From contig NC_016133.3 in NCBI RefSeq assembly GCF_000005505.3, positions 3,906,001 through 3,970,000 of the forward strand: 64,000 bases of DNA, read 5' to 3'. This document shows, piece after piece, positions 62,501 to 64,000 of the stretch (position 1 is its first letter; every line of letters begins with the position of its first letter). Source of the stretch: Brachypodium distachyon. Its lineage: Eukaryota > Streptophyta > Magnoliopsida > Poales > Poaceae. Both the position numbers and the translations under genes were made by a program. The notes below the pieces were generated by a model. The model did not search any database. It was not told where the DNA came from and saw only the letters and a program-made list of their open reading frames with translations.

Positions 62501-63964
62501 GTAGAATTTGAAGCCAATACTGTTCACAGCAGCATTTGTCTTCTTTGTTTTTCAATGTGGAGATCAAATGGATTGGATTGGAAACTTTGTGACATGGAAG
62601 ATATATCTTGCATTCATTATCTAAAAAACAGATCTATCTTGTATGAATGCTGCAATGAATATTGATTATTTTTATGACCTTTTTGGGTTTTCATCCGATC
62701 CGATTTCACCAATTCTACCTAGGGAGGTGAGTGCATACAAGTGATTGCCCTGGTTTCTTCAGTGGGTTCCGCCATGCTAACAACACTCGCCTTTGGAAGT
62801 ACTGTCACGCAGCTAGACGGTGTTAGCTTCGGGTTGGAGCATAATCTCCTTTAGGTTTATTGATAATTTGATCAGGATGACATAATTAACATTTCTTTGT
62901 ATAGAGGGATTTTGAACAGGAAAGCTTAAGACGAATCAGAAGGATAAGCAAGCACTAAACGCTGAACAAACTAAATAGATTGATACAGGGGAGTCAATTA
63001 CTTGTGTTTCTTTTCATCCAATGCTGAGTAATTTTGTGTGCTTCCTGTAGTGGTTTGCTATAAAAAGAAGGCATGCTTTACTGATTCTAGCAGACAGCCT
63101 TTACTACAGAAAGTTCAAGCTATATTGCAAGGTATGTTTCCCTCTTTTGATGATTGTTCTTAAAACAAAATGCTACTTACGTCATTGCTTGTTACATGCA
63201 TATAGTGCAAGCTGATTGGGAAGATAAATTGGTTTTGTACAATAAAGCTGATAATGAAAACTAGCGGAAACACCATTATGTTAGATCTAAACTTCAAGAT
63301 AGAAAATAGTTCAGAAATGACCCGAGACTATGAAATGACTTTCTGCCAGTTAGTTTTGACTGTTTCAGATGATAGGCAAGGGAATTGAGTGGCTAGTGCT
63401 TCAAACAAATGCTCATGAACCTCCAGAGAGGTGCCTTATGTCATCTATTAGTGTGACTACATTACATGAGGCGCAAATGACCATATGACACAGTGCCAGC
63501 ACTGTTTCTTGGTACATACTACCTCCATTCCTATATGTAAGAACTAAGGAGTCCTAGCTTTGTCCTAAGTCAAAGTTCTTAAAGTTTGACTAAGTTTATA
63601 GAAAAATATATCAACATCTAGGATATCAAATAAGTATACTATGAAAATATAAATCATAATGTTTTTAATAAAACTAATTGAGTCGTAGATGTTGGTAGAT
63701 TTTTCTGTAAATTTGGTTAAAGTTTAAGAAGTTTGACTTAGGACAAAGGTAGGACTTCTTACATTTAGGGACGGAGGAAGTAGTTTTTAATATATCTTAG
63801 AAATACCTTAATATTACTTAACCAATGACCATGTGTTACACCTGGAATACTTTTTTTTGGAAGTTGGTTTTTAGATCAAACAATGTTTTACTTTTTTTGG
63901 TTTGCAGCCAGCAGAGGGACGGAACTGTATTGCTGATGAACATTATCTTCCAACGCTATTCAAA
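59589..63964 (+). CDS. GT14/DUF266 core-2/I-branching-like glycosyltransferase, 5' part (continues past window)
   Basis: Probable Golgi type II membrane glycosyltransferase of the GT14-like DUF266 family. Seven exons are visible: 59589-59972, 60058-60156, 61071-61171, 61254-61325, 61628-61718, 63051-63131 and 63908-63964, encoding 295 residues in frame; the rest lies beyond base 64000. A short basic cytosolic tail is followed by a transmembrane helix (about 29-50). The catalytic part carries KIAFMFLTPGSLPFEKLWEKF, YSIYIHASRE, VVWGRVSMVDAEKRLLANAL, NQFFVLLSDSCVPLHRFDYIY, KGAQWFAIKRRHALLIL and NCIADEHYLPTLF, all family hallmarks. Intron 5 is 1.3 kb and intron 6 carries a Stowaway-type element. 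The acceptor sugar is unknown. Confidence 0.93.
61994..62054. mobile_element. Degraded Stowaway-like fragment in glycosyltransferase intron 5
   Basis: CGTTGTTTTAGT and ACTAAAACAACG form a perfect 12-bp inverted repeat around a 10-bp loop. A single GGATCGGAGGGAGG end remains on the right. Confidence 0.45.
63519..63780. mobile_element. Long Stowaway-type element in glycosyltransferase intron 6
   Basis: A 262-bp element with ends CTACCTCCATTCCTATATG and ACATTTAGGGACGGAGGAAG and TA on both sides (63517-63518 and 63781-63782). The inner TTTGACTAAGTTTATAG and its near complement extend the inverted repeat. Confidence 0.85.
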
Positions 63965-64000
63965 GTCAGTTAAAAATCTTTTGAAGTGATATCTGCCTTC

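Noticed and set aside
1..64000. CRISPR arrays, bacterial operons or phage-like modules
   Set aside because: The window is clearly plant nuclear DNA with spliced genes; the tandem repeats seen lack the short-repeat and unique-spacer pattern.

Overview
This is nuclear DNA from a pooid grass (Brachypodium, Triticeae or a close relative). The evidence is GC-rich grass-type first exons with many GT-AG introns, many Stowaway MITEs with CTCCCTCCG-type ends and TA target duplications, and a solo LTR resembling the BARE/Angela Copia family. The window holds eleven protein-coding genes, about one per 5.8 kb. That density suits a compact genome such as Brachypodium or a gene island in a larger one; the species is not settled.

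Layout, left to right: a 3' part of a miR156-targeted SBP-box gene (+, 1-3378); a Raf-like protein kinase (-, 5569-7624); a trihelix-like DNA-binding gene (+, 10219-12258); a 1.6-kb solo LTR (13584-15184); a pollen-receptor-kinase-type LRR receptor kinase (+, 17328-19416); a SABATH methyltransferase (-, 20619-22103); a 6.8-kb gene-poor stretch; an FCS-like zinc finger (FLZ) gene (+, 28936-30327); a class-1 HKT transporter (+, 34137-36109); a transposon-rich gap; a group-C (Opaque2/RISBZ-type) bZIP (+, 42499-44995); a DUF630/DUF632 gene (-, 45488-47809); the 19-exon V-ATPase catalytic subunit A gene (+, 49410-55484); and the 5' part of a GT14/DUF266 glycosyltransferase gene (+, 59589-63964, running off the end). 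All splice models were read by eye; every complete model sums to a multiple of three and joins in frame.

The order SPL - HKT1;3 - RISBZ-type bZIP - V-ATPase A matches, from memory, the order on the short arm of rice chromosome 2 (LOC_Os02g077xx-078xx). These are independent single-copy nuclear genes, not an operon or a biosynthetic cluster; their proximity looks like ancestral collinearity.

I did not find a convincing undescribed biological system. The points most worth a second look are a GC-AG intron in the HKT gene, a non-LTR-type retroposed segment with a 15-bp target duplication, a solo LTR with a perfect 5-bp duplication, a pair of adjacent hAT-like elements, a 149-bp near-identical tandem duplication upstream of HKT, exon-like coding relics in two gaps, and a receptor kinase that lacks the catalytic aspartate.
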